64,000 nt of DNA. Origin: Bryoerythrophyllum caledonicum (Eukaryota > Streptophyta > Bryopsida > Pottiales > Pottiaceae). The notes beneath the pieces were generated by a model. That model worked only from the letters and a program-made list of their open reading frames with translations, made no database searches and had not been told where the DNA came from. Every line of letters begins with the position of its first letter. Position 1 is the stretch's first letter. The translations under genes and the position numbers were made by a program. Positions 48,991 to 61,062 of this stretch are shown piece after piece. The DNA is taken from the NCBI GenBank assembly GCA_963971425.1, contig OZ020525.1, positions 11,476,187 to 11,540,186 on the forward strand, read 5' to 3'.

Positions 48991-49507
48991 GCTAAGATAA
49001 TCATGCTTATGGTCATTTTCTAAATTTTTGGAGTTTGATTTTATGGAATCATGTGGGTCAGGTAGGGATTGGTTATAAGGTGTTCAACATTTCAATGTAG
49101 CGCTCCAACTCTTGGATCATGGACAAGTCAACCTCAAGATAAATGGTGTAGCCAAGTCTAAGAAAAGGCACCATAGTGCGTTTTTGAGACCACACCTTCA
49201 TTGCTAGAGTCGATCCCTACTGCCACACTTGTATTCATTTCTTTAGTAAATTGGGGCGTAGAATGTTTGTTTGCATCCTTTAGAACTTGATATGCAGCGA
49301 GGTCAACACCATCAACAATGGCTAACTAGAAGTGTTGATGTAGAGACATTTTTTTTACTTTTGCAGAAGTTAGAAATTGGTGCGTTGGAAGGCAATGATT
49401 TTGACCCGCCTGAGATTAGTGCCTCTCAACAGACTAGGTATGTGGTATGGTATCCTAGCAAGTAAGAACATACGACCTGCAAGTGCTCAACACAACGGTG
49501 AATATTG

Positions 49508-49610
49508 TATAGGGAGAGTCTTGTTTGCGAGGGCCTCCCATGAATTGAGCACCCTACAAGAGGGGTATTCAATTCATGGGAGGTCCTCGCAAATGGAACT
49601 CTCCTAGCAT
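49508..49610. repeat. Strong hairpin with 45-bp stem
   Basis: The left arm GCGAGGGCCTCCCATGAATT and the right arm AATTCATGGGAGGTCCTCGC pair almost perfectly around a short loop at about 49555-49560. Weaker pairing continues outward. The fold resembles a microRNA precursor or the core of a small inverted-repeat element; nothing else identifies it. 49610-51690 shows only short frames and no gene. Confidence 0.6.
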
Positions 49611-51689
49611 AACATACACAATGGGTCCCATTCCGTAGGCTATTCAAGACTGCCTGGCAGTCCAAAACTCCTCAAAAACTCTATATGAATTTTTTAAAGT
49701 TTCTCCCTGGGATTTTTCATGCATGAAGTTTTGGGAGTTGCCCTATATGTGAAATTTAGGATCAGATTCTGCGAGTCCCGCTTGGCAAGTGAATTGTGCC
49801 AGGAGAGTGTTTATGAAATGAACATGGATGAATTCCATCTTGGTGTCATGTCTAGACAAAAGTGGAAGTCTTGATGGTGGATTCTACCACTGTGATAGTT
49901 CATCTTGTTGTTGGTGTATGTAGAACACGTAGTGACCTACTCCTTTCTTCAAGAACTTTGTTGAGCTCAATAGACTACACCAAAACAATGCTAAGAGCAA
50001 CTCCAATCCTTTCACGCCAACCCAAGCAGAAAGGGTGGAGACCCTTTCGTTTCCCTAGCCTGCGGTTTTCTTAGAGGGGCATCTTTACATCGCCATCGGG
50101 AGTAGATGAATTTAGAACACCAAGCTAGTTTTTGTTTCTCGTTCCCAAATGACGTTCTAGAGTTCCCTAACCGTGTTCCCATGTTCTCCATCTACATTCC
50201 CGGATGCTCCAAGTTTTGCGGATGAACTGATAGTTCTTTGCAGTCCCACGCTACCACATGATGGCACCGGAATAACTTTGAAGGCTTGAAAATTTTGATT
50301 GAGGTCTATCATATCTTGGCGAAGCGGGATTATGCACAATGGGGAGCCCATCTGCCCGGACATTTTTGTTAGGGCGGCGGGCTCCGATGGAGATGCTCTT
50401 AGACCCTTAGATTATATGTCATTTGAAGACATTAGTCGGACTCCTCGACCTTCAAAACATGTGCAACAAAATTCTGCTAGGGGATAATGTGGTTGACACA
50501 ATGCAGACTTGAGGAATCATTAGTCGCAATAGTATTGACCACATCCACATCCAAGTCCGTTTTGTCTTATACCACTTGAATAATGTTTGAGCTCCTCTAT
50601 TCTTTAGTAGACCTAGTTTCCACTCGTGGCCGAGAGATATTGATATTTTCTGGAAGGTGGAAGTAAAACCCAAATCTTGTCGAAAGATTACGCTTGAAGT
50701 GATTGATCCAAAAACCTTCTCCTCATTGAAATATATGTGGAGATCGTGTTAAGATGTCTACAGAATTTAGAACTTCTCAATTGCAGCCTTAATTTTCTCG
50801 GAGCCTTTAGACTTTTAGATTGTCTTTAATCTCAACTTGTTCTTACATGGACTAGTTCTCCCCCCTTTGCTCTTCAAGAATAATATATAAGGTATAACCT
50901 TAATAAAGGCCCTCACAAAATAGTTCAAAGTTGCCTTGAAAAGGTAGGCTCCCTTGTTCTTAAATGCTTGTAGCTATTTCTTTTGCATTGTCTCCCTAAA
51001 TGTGAATGTCACATTGATTGCAATGAGAATAAAATGCCACATTACATTTCTAAATATAAAATTAAAATCTTCTTGAATTGAGTATCCATATGAAACTTTA
51101 TAGGATTATTCAAAAGTACAAGTAATCAAATTATTTGGAAATTCATCTTGTTTTGGATAAGTGATTGAAGATGCTTTTAGTAAGACATGTGTTTTTAATG
51201 AATTAGATTGAACTTTGTTGCATTACATTACAACCCCTCCCTCCAAAAAAAACTAAAGTATGTATAGAATGTTATGAGGGAAAGAATAAAAATAAATTAA
51301 ATTGTCTTTAGTACTATCTATCATTTATGAGTTTTACAAGGAACAATCTTCTGTTTTTCAAATTAAAAATTCTAATAAACCTAAAACAAAGTTTTGTTAT
51401 TTCAAAGAAAAAACCTAACTCACGCGTATCAATTATACTATTCTACTACAACATAGCATTAAAATAAGTACTCTAATTGTAGGCATTATCTAAATGTCAA
51501 ATAAAGTGAAACATGTGAAATATACTTGGTGAAAAAATCACAAACATCATAATGGGTCCAATATAAAACGTACAATGTGCAAAAGTAATGAATATAACAA
51601 TCCATCTCACAGGTGCTTCATACTATCACAATCCCCTTAGGGAAAGAGGAGCCAAGAAGTGGCTTCTCGGATGACATTTAAAGAATGAT

Positions 51690-53010
51690 AATTGTTGTGA
51701 CTGATCATTTTCATCCAATTATTTTTTTGAGGGTTCATTGAATGTGTAAGTAATAGTTGATGATGAAACTTGCCTCATTGAAGTGGTCATGTTTTATCTA
51801 GAGAGAAAAATCTTTGTGACATGTACAATGTAGTGTATTTTAGAAACTTCTAGCTTTTTCTCTAAATTTGAATTTGAGTCATTAAAATGATACTTTTCAA
51901 ATTTGAGTTCAACTAATGAACAAAGCTTATGGAGTCTGGTTTCCATTCCAATTAATTTTTTTGAAAAATACATAAAAATACATAACTTTTTGCAATTTGA
52001 ATTGTGGGCCTATAACCATGGTTGACCGATTTATTTATTTTAGCTGAACACGGAAGTTTTATCTACACCTCAAATTTTAACACTATAATGTACACCGCTA
52101 TTGAAATTTTCAGAACCTTTAAGCATACTTTGTACTTGATATGGATTTTCTTCACTTTTTCATTGGAAAATAACAATAACTATAAATTTTCACCAAAAAA
52201 ATCTGCAAGTTTTGTGACACAAGTAAAATATGTGATCTCATCCGTGAAAAATCAAATCCAAAAACTTCCATCTATATTTAATGAAGAAATAGAGTACATA
52301 GTGGAATGGAAATTGGGATTGATGCCACTGTCATAGGCTCTGTCCTTTAGGGGTAAACCAAAAGATCATACATATTAACCGTTAAAGGAAGGAGTTATGA
52401 CCGTGCCATCAATCCCAATTTTCATTCTAATATGAGCTCTAATTCTTCATCAAATATAAGCGGAAATATTTTTCAGAGATGACACCACATATTTGTTCAT
52501 TCACAAAAAACACAAGATTTTTTTGTGAAAATTCAAATTACTATGATTTTTTGAAGAAAATTTGAAGAATGTTCATATCATATACAAATTTTGCGTAAAA
52601 AATATGATAATTTCACTAAAGGTCTACATTATTGTGCTGAAACTTATGGTGTAGATGAAACTTCCATGTTCAGCTAAAATTAGAAAATTGGTCATTCATG
52701 GTAATAGGCCCAAAGTTCAAATTGCAATAACTTACTCAATTTTATGAATTTTCAAATTTTTGAATTGGATTCAAAACTAGAATTGATAAACTTCATTTCA
52801 TTAGTTGGATTCAATTTCAAAAAATATCATTTTAATGACTCAAATTCTTTTTTAGTGCTAAAGATAGAAGTTTCTAAAATACACTACTTTGAGTTACATG
52901 TCACAAACATTTGCTTGTTTAGAGAAAAAGTTACACTCTATGAAGGGTATCTACAGTGCATTTGGTACATGCATTCATTGACAACACCTTCACAAAAACT
53001 TGGATGAAAG
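51690..53010. repeat. Large foldback, arms of about 600 bp
   Basis: The left arm (51690-52336) and right arm (52397-53010) are imperfect inverted copies. For example, GGGATTGATGCCACTGTCATA pairs with the right-arm TATGACCGTGCCATCAATCCC; TTTAGCTGAACACGGAAGTTT with AAACTTCCATGTTCAGCTAAA; and TTTTAGAAACTTCTAG with AGAAGTTTCTAAAA. About 60 bp separate the arms. Frames inside are incidental. No gene or terminal duplication was recognised. Confidence 0.75.
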
Positions 53011-54282
53011 TAATGTTTTATCATCACATGGGAGCATTTTACATTCTTCCATCAATCAGATTTTGGTCACCCCAACGTTTAAGGGTTTATCTTCATATGC
53101 AAATGCTACAAAGGTGGACAAGAAATTTTCTGAGATGATATACTCACCACCTTACTAGAGCATCTGTTAAAACACCCCAAATACTATTATAAAGGGAGCT
53201 ATCTAATTGTTATGGTAGATAACAATTAGAAGGGGTGAACTTGATAGATAATGGCAAAATTTGGTAAGACAAACAAGGCTGTTGTAGAGGGAGTTGACTA
53301 TAGTAGTAAGTTGATTTACACTTCAGGCAGCCCAAGCAAAGAGCCTATTACGGTTCTCTAGAGTAGGTTCCTTACTGACTTTGTCAGTCCAATGTTGTCA
53401 CTTTGCTACATAGTATGTTAATAAAAACATTTCTTAAAGTGATTTTTTAAAAGTATTTTAAAAATGTTTTCAAGAACCTAAAACATCACTTTAAAAAAAC
53501 ATAGTACACAGGAATTTTGCGACAAACGTGTTCCCAGTCCTCCTCCAGTTCAAGCATCAAAACAAAAGTAAGACAATGTCATGTTCAGCGTGTGGTACAT
53601 CTCCCTTTACTCTTTTCACTGTGGAAACTTCACCTTTCCACACCTTTACCCGTCCTATGCACACAAAATAGGCAAAAACTGATCAGTATAATAGAAACAG
53701 TCGTGGAATTGTTTGAAGCGGTGCTTTCCTTCCATGCTCCAATGGCCGTGTTCTGGAGCTCCACATTGAGCTTGACGAACAATGGGAACACAGGTGAAAG
53801 TACAGCACACAGGTAGTCACACCAAAAATAGATTGAATATCACAGATGGAGTTTTTTCACATAACACGGCAGTATGAGTCATTATCAGCTCTAAGATCAA
53901 AGAATCAATCATAGACCGACGTGTGGATATATGGTCATTTAAAAATCACATGCCAAGTAGTTAATTATACATGTACAAGAGTGATTTTCACACGCTAACA
54001 GCTTCAAGCTTCATGGAATCATCTCGAATAAGCAAAAGGTGGAGGACGGACAGACTCAGTCTCAATTCAACCAAAGTATCTCATGCTCATACTCGGAGTG
54101 CAAATAGAAAAAGATCTTTGGATTATGTTATTCACTGTACAGTGTTATAAGTCGAAACCACCCCCACCCTTCTGAAAATTGTAAGCAAACAATCTGAAAT
54201 CATCCTTGCTGCACATGAGTCGTCACTTCAACTTACAAACTCCCCAAGTCCCAGAAAAAAAAGCTACAAGCCTCTCCTGTGC
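53011..54282. other. No recognised gene
   Basis: This is the 3' flank of the RCI2 gene and the DNA beyond. A 99-codon frame at 53517-53816 is serine-rich and matches nothing I know. Confidence 0.4.
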
Positions 54283-54595
54283 TTAAGCCACGATCACGTA
54301 GAGCGCGTACAAAATCCCGGGAATATACCCCAGGATTGTCAACAGAAGACAGATCCAGAACTCGATCTGCAAAAGAAAAACCAAGTGCATGTAAGCTCAT
54401 GAAAACAAACCAAACACCCTCCTAAAAGTCACCACCCCAGAGGGCAAAAGAGAAGAAGCATGCACCGACCAAGAGAACAACTCAACCACTGGTTTCTCGT
54501 CCGAAAGAACTTACAGCAAGGCCATATCTGAGGAAGACTCCGAGCGGAGGCAAGAGAATGGCGATCAAGATCTCGCAGAACGTAGCGGCCGCCAT
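54283..54595 (-). CDS. RCI2: RCI2/LTI6 (PMP3 family) small membrane proteolipid
   Basis: This is a 54-residue protein in two exons on the minus strand: 54595-54515 and 54366-54283, with a GT-AG intron of 148 bp between complete codons. The sequence starts MAAATFCEILIAILLPPLGV, continues FLRYGLA, then IEFWICLLLTILGYIPGILY and ALYVIVA. It has two hydrophobic segments around the LPPLGVFL motif that defines the PMP3 family. Members sit in the plasma membrane and limit ion leakage and depolarisation under cold and salt stress. Each exon alone is too short to stand out. Length and intron position fit plant relatives well. Three ABRE cores lie upstream. Confidence 0.95.
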
Positions 54596-54718
54596 GGTGA
54601 CAGGAGCGAAGAGACGGAAGCGGAGGGTCGCTGTGAGTTTGCTACTCGACTGTTGCGTCTGGTGTCAAGAGCAGAAGCGAGGAGCGGCCTTCTTATGGGC
54701 CAGCGGTCGGCTGGAAGC

Positions 54719-54943
54719 GACGTGGCCGTCATCTCTGCACGTTCGTAGATAGTGTAGCCATTCCATCCTGGTAGGGTCATAAAAGCCGCTGAAGAGGTCT
54801 TTCCGGGACGAGGGACATGTGTCTAGAGGATACATTTTGGATTAGTAGGTGGGAACATTTTGAATTTGGAGGTGGGAATATTGCCGCAATTTGGTTGAGT
54901 GTGCCACGTGGCGGAGTATGTTTGGTTGAGTGAGCCACGTGGC
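54719..54943. promoter_or_regulatory. ABRE/G-box cluster upstream of RCI2
   Basis: GCCACGTGGC, a palindromic G-box with perfect ABRE core, occurs at 54903-54912 and 54934-54943. ACGTGGC occurs at 54719-54725. They lie about 120-350 bp upstream of the RCI2 start codon. bZIP factors of the ABF/AREB group bind such elements in ABA, drought and cold responses, and paired ABREs are typical of responsive promoters. Function here is inferred from sequence and position only. Confidence 0.6.
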
Positions 54944-55159
54944 GGACGGGGAGGGAGGAGTGGAATAGTGGTGATTGTGGAGCTGCTGAGTTGGCGCAGC
55001 TTGCGAGGTGCTGTGGATGTTCCGTTGGGGGTGCGATGTTGTTTGCATGTGGGGTGAGTTTGTGTTGGTGGCGGTGTGTTTGCGTTCATTCTGCTTGGGT
55101 TGTTTCCATCTTCCGAGCATCTCCTAGCGACGCTGAGTCAAACCAATCAAGTCCAGTCA

Positions 55160-55890
55160 CTTAACCCTTAAGTACCATGACAATTTTACACCTAAAACAC
55201 TTCACAATTGTTGGATTCTAGTGCAATGAACAGCGAAGGAAACAAAAACTTTGATTTCTAGTTTTGATCGAAGGATCTCAATTAAGACTTATTAAGTAAT
55301 ATACTCACAAAATTTCATAATTTTTGACCGCACGGATTGAAAGATTATAGTGGTTGAAGTCAAGCCAATGGTTCATTTTCTTCCCTACGTTCAGTGGGTT
55401 AGCAGACTTTGGCTTCACTTGGGGTCAAATTTTTGCACTACACAAGGTCTAAATCCATTACCATCTTGTTAAGCATGATGTTAGTTCCATATACTCCAAT
55501 TTTTAGAGGTAGAGGACGGGCGTAGCCTATTCAAAACAATTGTGCAGGGAGTGGAGGTTCGAAATTTGCCAATTCACACTTTGATTTTTTGTGAACTTAA
55601 TATGTTTTAGATTGATAATCCGAATGGTCAACAAGAAGGTTTACACCACATATTGTTGTGGAAAAAATAAAATGTGAAAATTTTTAAGATATCCAGGTTT
55701 TATGTGGAAAAGAAGAAGTTTGTTTGGTAAGTTGCCAAACAATGAGTGACAATGTGTGAAAATGTTTGACGTGGGTTGGTATGCTATTTTTCACTAAAGA
55801 CAAGAATTTCTTTTTGACAATGTGAAGGGAAACAATATTACTTGCAAGTAGAGAAAATCTCATATTCAATTGAGTGTCCTAGCAAAAGTT
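55160..55890 (+). repeat. Dispersed repeat R1, copy 4
   Basis: It begins CTTAACCCTTAAGTACCATG and ends near GAGTGTCCTAGC. It is the closest relative of 5100-5890 and supports a unit length near 740 bp. It directly abuts the region leading to the Ty3-type element. Confidence 0.7.
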
Positions 55891-56529
55891 TTTGGAGGTG
55901 CCCGAGGTGCACACCACCAATGCCCTAAAAGTCAAAAGACTCTAATACTAACTCTAATTAATAACTAGAGCTAGAATCTAGGTCTTCCCTTGGCCGCTTA
56001 ACCTCCTAGTTGGTTTATAACGCATAAACCAACCTCTACAAACCCTCCAACCCGCCGAACTTGACAGCTGTCGTGACAACCGCATCGTGCCAAGATAACA
56101 CCGTGCTAATCAAGTAAGAGCGCTAAGTCAGAGACAACTTGAGAGTAACGGTGACACAACCACCACCGTTACCTCTATTAAACAATAAAACAATACACAC
56201 TTACACACTGTCAGCAATCAAGACTTAGGAAAAAGAAATAAATGACTCATAATCTCGTACACCAAGAAGTAGTAAGCGGTCTACAAGTACCCCTCTAATT
56301 GCCTCCTTCGCCCGTATTGAAGCCCCTTTCACACCGGCGAACCACACAATTTATAATATTATGTGTAAACTGAATGATAACACTGAATGAAAACCTTTCA
56401 AAACCATCGAATCAATGTGGTCCACATGAAAAGACGCTAAAAGACTCAACAAACAAAGGGTAGGTTGGGTGCAAATAGAGCCCCATCATTAATCACCTCA
56501 AACACATTTTAAATGCTAGACTTTGTCTA

Positions 56530-59500
56530 CTCAGACCCTCAAGGTGCTAAACACTCAGGACAAGACCATTGACCCACTAGTATCTCCAAAAGAGGTGGAG
56601 TTAAGCATTCTAAATGCCACTCCGTAGAACATAAGTCACAAATAACCATTGTGGTTGCCTGTTTGGCACTACCACACAACCGACAACGTAATCCAACAGA
56701 TATATGAGAGAGACCAAGGTGTACTCTCATCAATGTGTGGCAAGTCGTGAGGCGCACAATTGCACGTGCGATCCTTCCACATCTTACCATCACGACCTCC
56801 AATACTAACACCCGTGAGTCCTTCACCTCACGAACTCTCAAAATTACCCTTCTTGCTGCCACATCTAAGGTAGTGGGCGCTACTTGCTGCAAATACACAT
56901 CGTCTCCAGGCGTGAAACGCTGCACCTACGGTCAATAACCACCTCCCCGTATTGTAGCATAGCGCAACGTATCTCGATGTTGAGCAATGGAGAGGTTTTC
57001 CAATGCCATAGGCATCACCCTTTTGAACAAATCTGCACGTTGCTCACACACTTGAGCTCACGTGTTTGGATTGTCCATGTTAGTCAACACGGTGTCAGCA
57101 TCTGCTTGAATGGCCTTCGGTAAAACTAGGTGCCTTCCAAACAATAGATAGTAAGGTGAAAAAGATGCCAAGGACGCTTGTTTGTTAAACCAATAGCCCA
57201 TTGCTATCCACAGTAGCTGCAAATCCCAATCCTGGTGGTGTTCTTTCTTCAAGTTGTATTTCCGAAGCCCCCTCTTGACGATTTGCACTATGCGCTCCGC
57301 CAATCCATCTGCTTCGGGGTGATCTCTTGAAGTAGTGCGATAATCAATCATTGCTTGCTCATACAACGTCTCAAACTCACCCAAGAATTCTCTCCCTTGG
57401 TCTGTGAGTACCTCTGCTGGAGCTCCAAAGCGACTTACAATACGGTCAAGAAACGAATAAGCAGCCCCTTCACTGAACTTATCAGGCAATGCCACCAACT
57501 CTATCCATTTCGAGAAATGCTCAATGATTACCAATACATACTTGTTGTATCGAAGTGTCACTAGCAATGGACCTGCAAAATCCAAGCTCCATTTACATCC
57601 TAAGCCCATAATTGGCAATGGTTGTAATTGTGGCATCGGAGCATTAAAAGACGCTCGTACACGGTCACACACCATACACCGTGCCACCAAAACTTGTACT
57701 TGGGATTGCATTCTACGCTACCAATAGTAAATCTGAAGTAGACTATAAGTCCTCCGCACTCCAAAGTGTCCATGGTCCTCATGTATATCCTTAATCAATT
57801 TCACTCTTTCTATTGGAATTGCTACCACCTTTTTAGTATCATCTGGCCACAATCTCATAAGGTGAGTCATCTCCCACACAAACTTCTTAGCTCGCTATAG
57901 AACCCGATCTCTCTCCTTATGAGACCATGAAGCCACCACCTCTCCATCCTTCAAAAACTACATCACATTCGTATCTTCAATGTTCATAGATATCTTTGGC
58001 GCCCCCAAACTCTTCACATCCATCTTCATCTATTGTGGCCACAATAGCTCCTCGATGGTGTCTCCATTCATCGCCAATATCTCTAGAAAGACCAAATAAT
58101 GTCAACCTAGCAACAGATCGGTTTCACCCTCAGAATGCCACCTAGCACCTGTATCATCCTCTTGGTTTGGAATTGGATTGCGGCTAAGGCCATCAGCATT
58201 CATATTTACCAAACCTGCCCTATGAACCACCTTGAAGTCATACTCCATCAACATCAAGGCCCACCGTGCTAGTTTTCTTGTCAATTTATCAGACTCCATC
58301 AACCATTTCAAAAGCTAATGATCTGTAACCAAGGAAAATTCATTACTATAAAGATAACACAAAAAATGAGCAATTCCCATGTGGTTGCCAAACATTCCTC
58401 TTTATACGAGCTATACTGAGCCTCCATGTTGTTGTTGGACCGGCTAGCATACGCAATCACAAATTCCTTGCCGTCATCATCCATTTGCTTCAATACCGCA
58501 TCAATTCCTAACGGGCTCCAATTTGTGTGTAGTTGGTACGTCTTTCCTACTATAGACCTCTGAAGTATTGGTGTTGATGCCAATCGGTCTTTCAATTGTT
58601 GAAAGGTCGCTTCTTGCTCATCTCCCCAGATCCAAGGTTGATCATTCCTTGTCAACATGGTTAATGGCTTGGCAATAGCATTGAAAGTTTTGACAAACTT
58701 TCTATAATAGTTATACAACCCCAAGAATGCTTTCAACCTACTAACATCTGGTCGTCTAGGAATAGACATTAGTACTTCTACTTCGCTAGCTACCACACCT
58801 AATCCACTTGGATAAATCATGTGGTCTAAATATTCAATGCGATCAAAGTAGAATTTGCACTAACCAGGGTGCATCTTCAATCCATGGAGCCTCAATCTAG
58901 CAAAAACCTCCATCAAGTGTAGTCTATGTTGCTTTCGATTCCTGCTAAAGACAATGATGTCATCAATATAGCATTTTACAAAATCCAACCCCGAGAACAC
59001 TCTGTCCATAATCCTTTGAAATTCTGCTAGAGCATTCCTCAATCCAAACAGTAAAAACTTCCAATAAAACAACCGGTCCTTCCCATCTCTGTCATTGCCC
59101 CAAAACGCGGTTTACTCCTTGTCTTCATCTTCTCAATCCAATCTGGTGGTACCCGGAGCATAAATCCAACGTACTAAATATTTTGGCATGACCAATGGCC
59201 TCAAAGTTCTTCTCCGGAGTTGGCATGGCATAACGGTTTGACTTAATGAATTTATTAATTCTCCTATAGTCCTCACACATCCTTTTCTCAGTCTAATTAC
59301 GATAAATTTCCTTCTTAGATGGCATAACCGCTGCTGATGCATAATCACAATCTGATGGAGCCAACTCCATCAATCCTGCAGCCAACAATTCTTCTGTGCG
59401 AGCACAAATCATCTTTCGCTCTATGTCGCTATACTTGTATGGCTTTCGGTAAATTGGTGCTTCTTTGGTTAAGTTAATACGTACTTCTTCCCCCTTCAAC

Positions 59501-60330
59501 ACTCTCAAATCATGTAATCTGAAAGCAAAACAATCTAAATACTCCTTTAGGAAGTCATGTTCCTCCACCTCCACTGCTCCATCCGCCAGGCCTAGTGGTG
59601 GTTTATAAGAGTCCTGAGTTACCACCTCTTTCGATTCCTTTGGAGCAGGGTTTTCCACCCTTAGTTACTATTGAATCACATGTAAAAGAGACTCCTCTCC
59701 TTCCTCCCCAATAATGCTCCCAAGTCCTTCCAATTGACCCAGTTTGTCAATTTCTTCCATGTGAAGAGCTGTGTGTTATTCCATGAAGATCTTCTCTACA
59801 ACATCCTCCAAATCTATCATTTGGTGAGCCAATCTGCTTCCTTTATTCCAGTTCTCTCCTCCGTAGTGAAGATTTGTTGCTTTAGTGGTCGCAAAAATAT
59901 TTGCGGTACTCCACATATTCCATGGATAAGGTGCAAAGGCCCTCTCGCCCCCAACCACTTTGCTTGTCACCCTGATAGAGGCAAGTGGTTCTCTTGCCGC
60001 CCTCAACTCGTAATAACCCATATAACTAGTCTAGCTAGAAGCTAAACGTTTCTATTCGGCAATCACCAACGATACAATCCAAGTCAAGTAATTTAAATCC
60101 ATTGTCTGATCAAGTAGAAACCGTCTCTGTGGTTCTGAAATCCCATGCACATTAGTGGTGCCAGTGGGAAAGCCATGGCTTTCTCCCGCTCATTTGCATT
60201 AGGCTCCACCATCTCTTGTGACAATGAATCCCATACAAGCCCAGGTCCATTATCCTTGAAAGCATATGACCGTGCAAAGCTAACCAACGAAGGCAAGGCC
60301 CTACGTGGTTCCCCCTTGCCGTAAACCACC
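56530..60330 (-). mobile_element. Broken Ty3-type LTR retroelement with PHD finger
   Basis: Read on the minus strand, the pol parts appear in Ty3 order: reverse transcriptase (about 59.7-58.85 kb, with YIDDIIVFSRN), RNase H (about 58.8-58.1 kb), integrase core (about 57.75-57.05 kb, with WSLDFAGPL and LTDQGREF), then a C-terminal region at 56.95-56.54 kb. The last carries a PHD-type zinc finger (CRLCG, ICDLCSTEWHLECL, WSCPECLAP). The reading frame is interrupted in roughly half a dozen places. LTRs and a primer-binding site were not identified. Frames at 60.33-59.78 kb may be upstream polyprotein; that is uncertain. Moderately old. Confidence 0.85.
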
Positions 60331-60739
60331 GCTAATGGTCTTTAGTCAACGTAATATACGCGGCGTGGTGTCTTGTGGGGTCCAAAATATCACTCACATA
60401 TACATCCGGCCGTTTAATGCGACCCACCGCGGACTGTAGCGACTCTGCCGGTGCCAGGTTTGTTCACCACAAGAGTGGTTGATGTGCTCTTGAACCCATT
60501 GCAGCCGCATCAATTAACACTGACAAACCCAAAGTCTAGTAGATGCGGTGCATACTTTCCAATGTCCTGCACCTCAAACTACTTACCACTCGGACGTTCT
60601 CTACAATATAACCTGGCGGTTGCCTCTGAGAAGTTTGAAGCAACCGTACCACTCAAATCATGTCAAAGAACCTGGAAGAACAAGAGTCCTATAACTCATT
60701 CTAATTGCCTGCCATAGACATGCCTTGGCAAGGCCAGGG

Positions 60740-60862
60740 TTGTCTATTGTGTCGTGACGGGGACAATTTCCGTCACAATGTCACGACACAATGACGGCAT
60801 GACATTGTGACGGATCGTGACTTTACTGTGACGGGGCCATTTTGATGGCAGAAAACACAATT
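60740..60862. repeat. GTGACGG-rich inverted motif next to gap
   Basis: CCGTCACAATGTCA at about 60769 pairs with TGACATTGTGACGG about 20 bp downstream, and TGTGACGG recurs again before the gap. It may be the edge of a repeat that the assembler could not cross. Confidence 0.4.
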
Positions 60863-61062
60863 NNNNNNNNNNNNNNNNNNNNNNNNNNNNNNNNNNNNNN
60901 NNNNNNNNNNNNNNNNNNNNNNNNNNNNNNNNNNNNNNNNNNNNNNNNNNNNNNNNNNNNNNNNNNNNNNNNNNNNNNNNNNNNNNNNNNNNNNNNNNNN
61001 NNNNNNNNNNNNNNNNNNNNNNNNNNNNNNNNNNNNNNNNNNNNNNNNNNNNNNNNNNNNNN
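60863..61062. other. Assembly gap of 200 N
   Basis: This is exactly 200 unknown bases. It directly adjoins the 55-bp tandem array, so array units are probably missing. Confidence 0.99.

Noticed and set aside
52022-52336. 104-codon frame
   Set aside because: It lies wholly in the left arm of the large foldback and has no protein resemblance.
53517-53816. 99-codon serine-rich frame
   Set aside because: No recognisable domain, AT-rich setting, no splice or promoter context.
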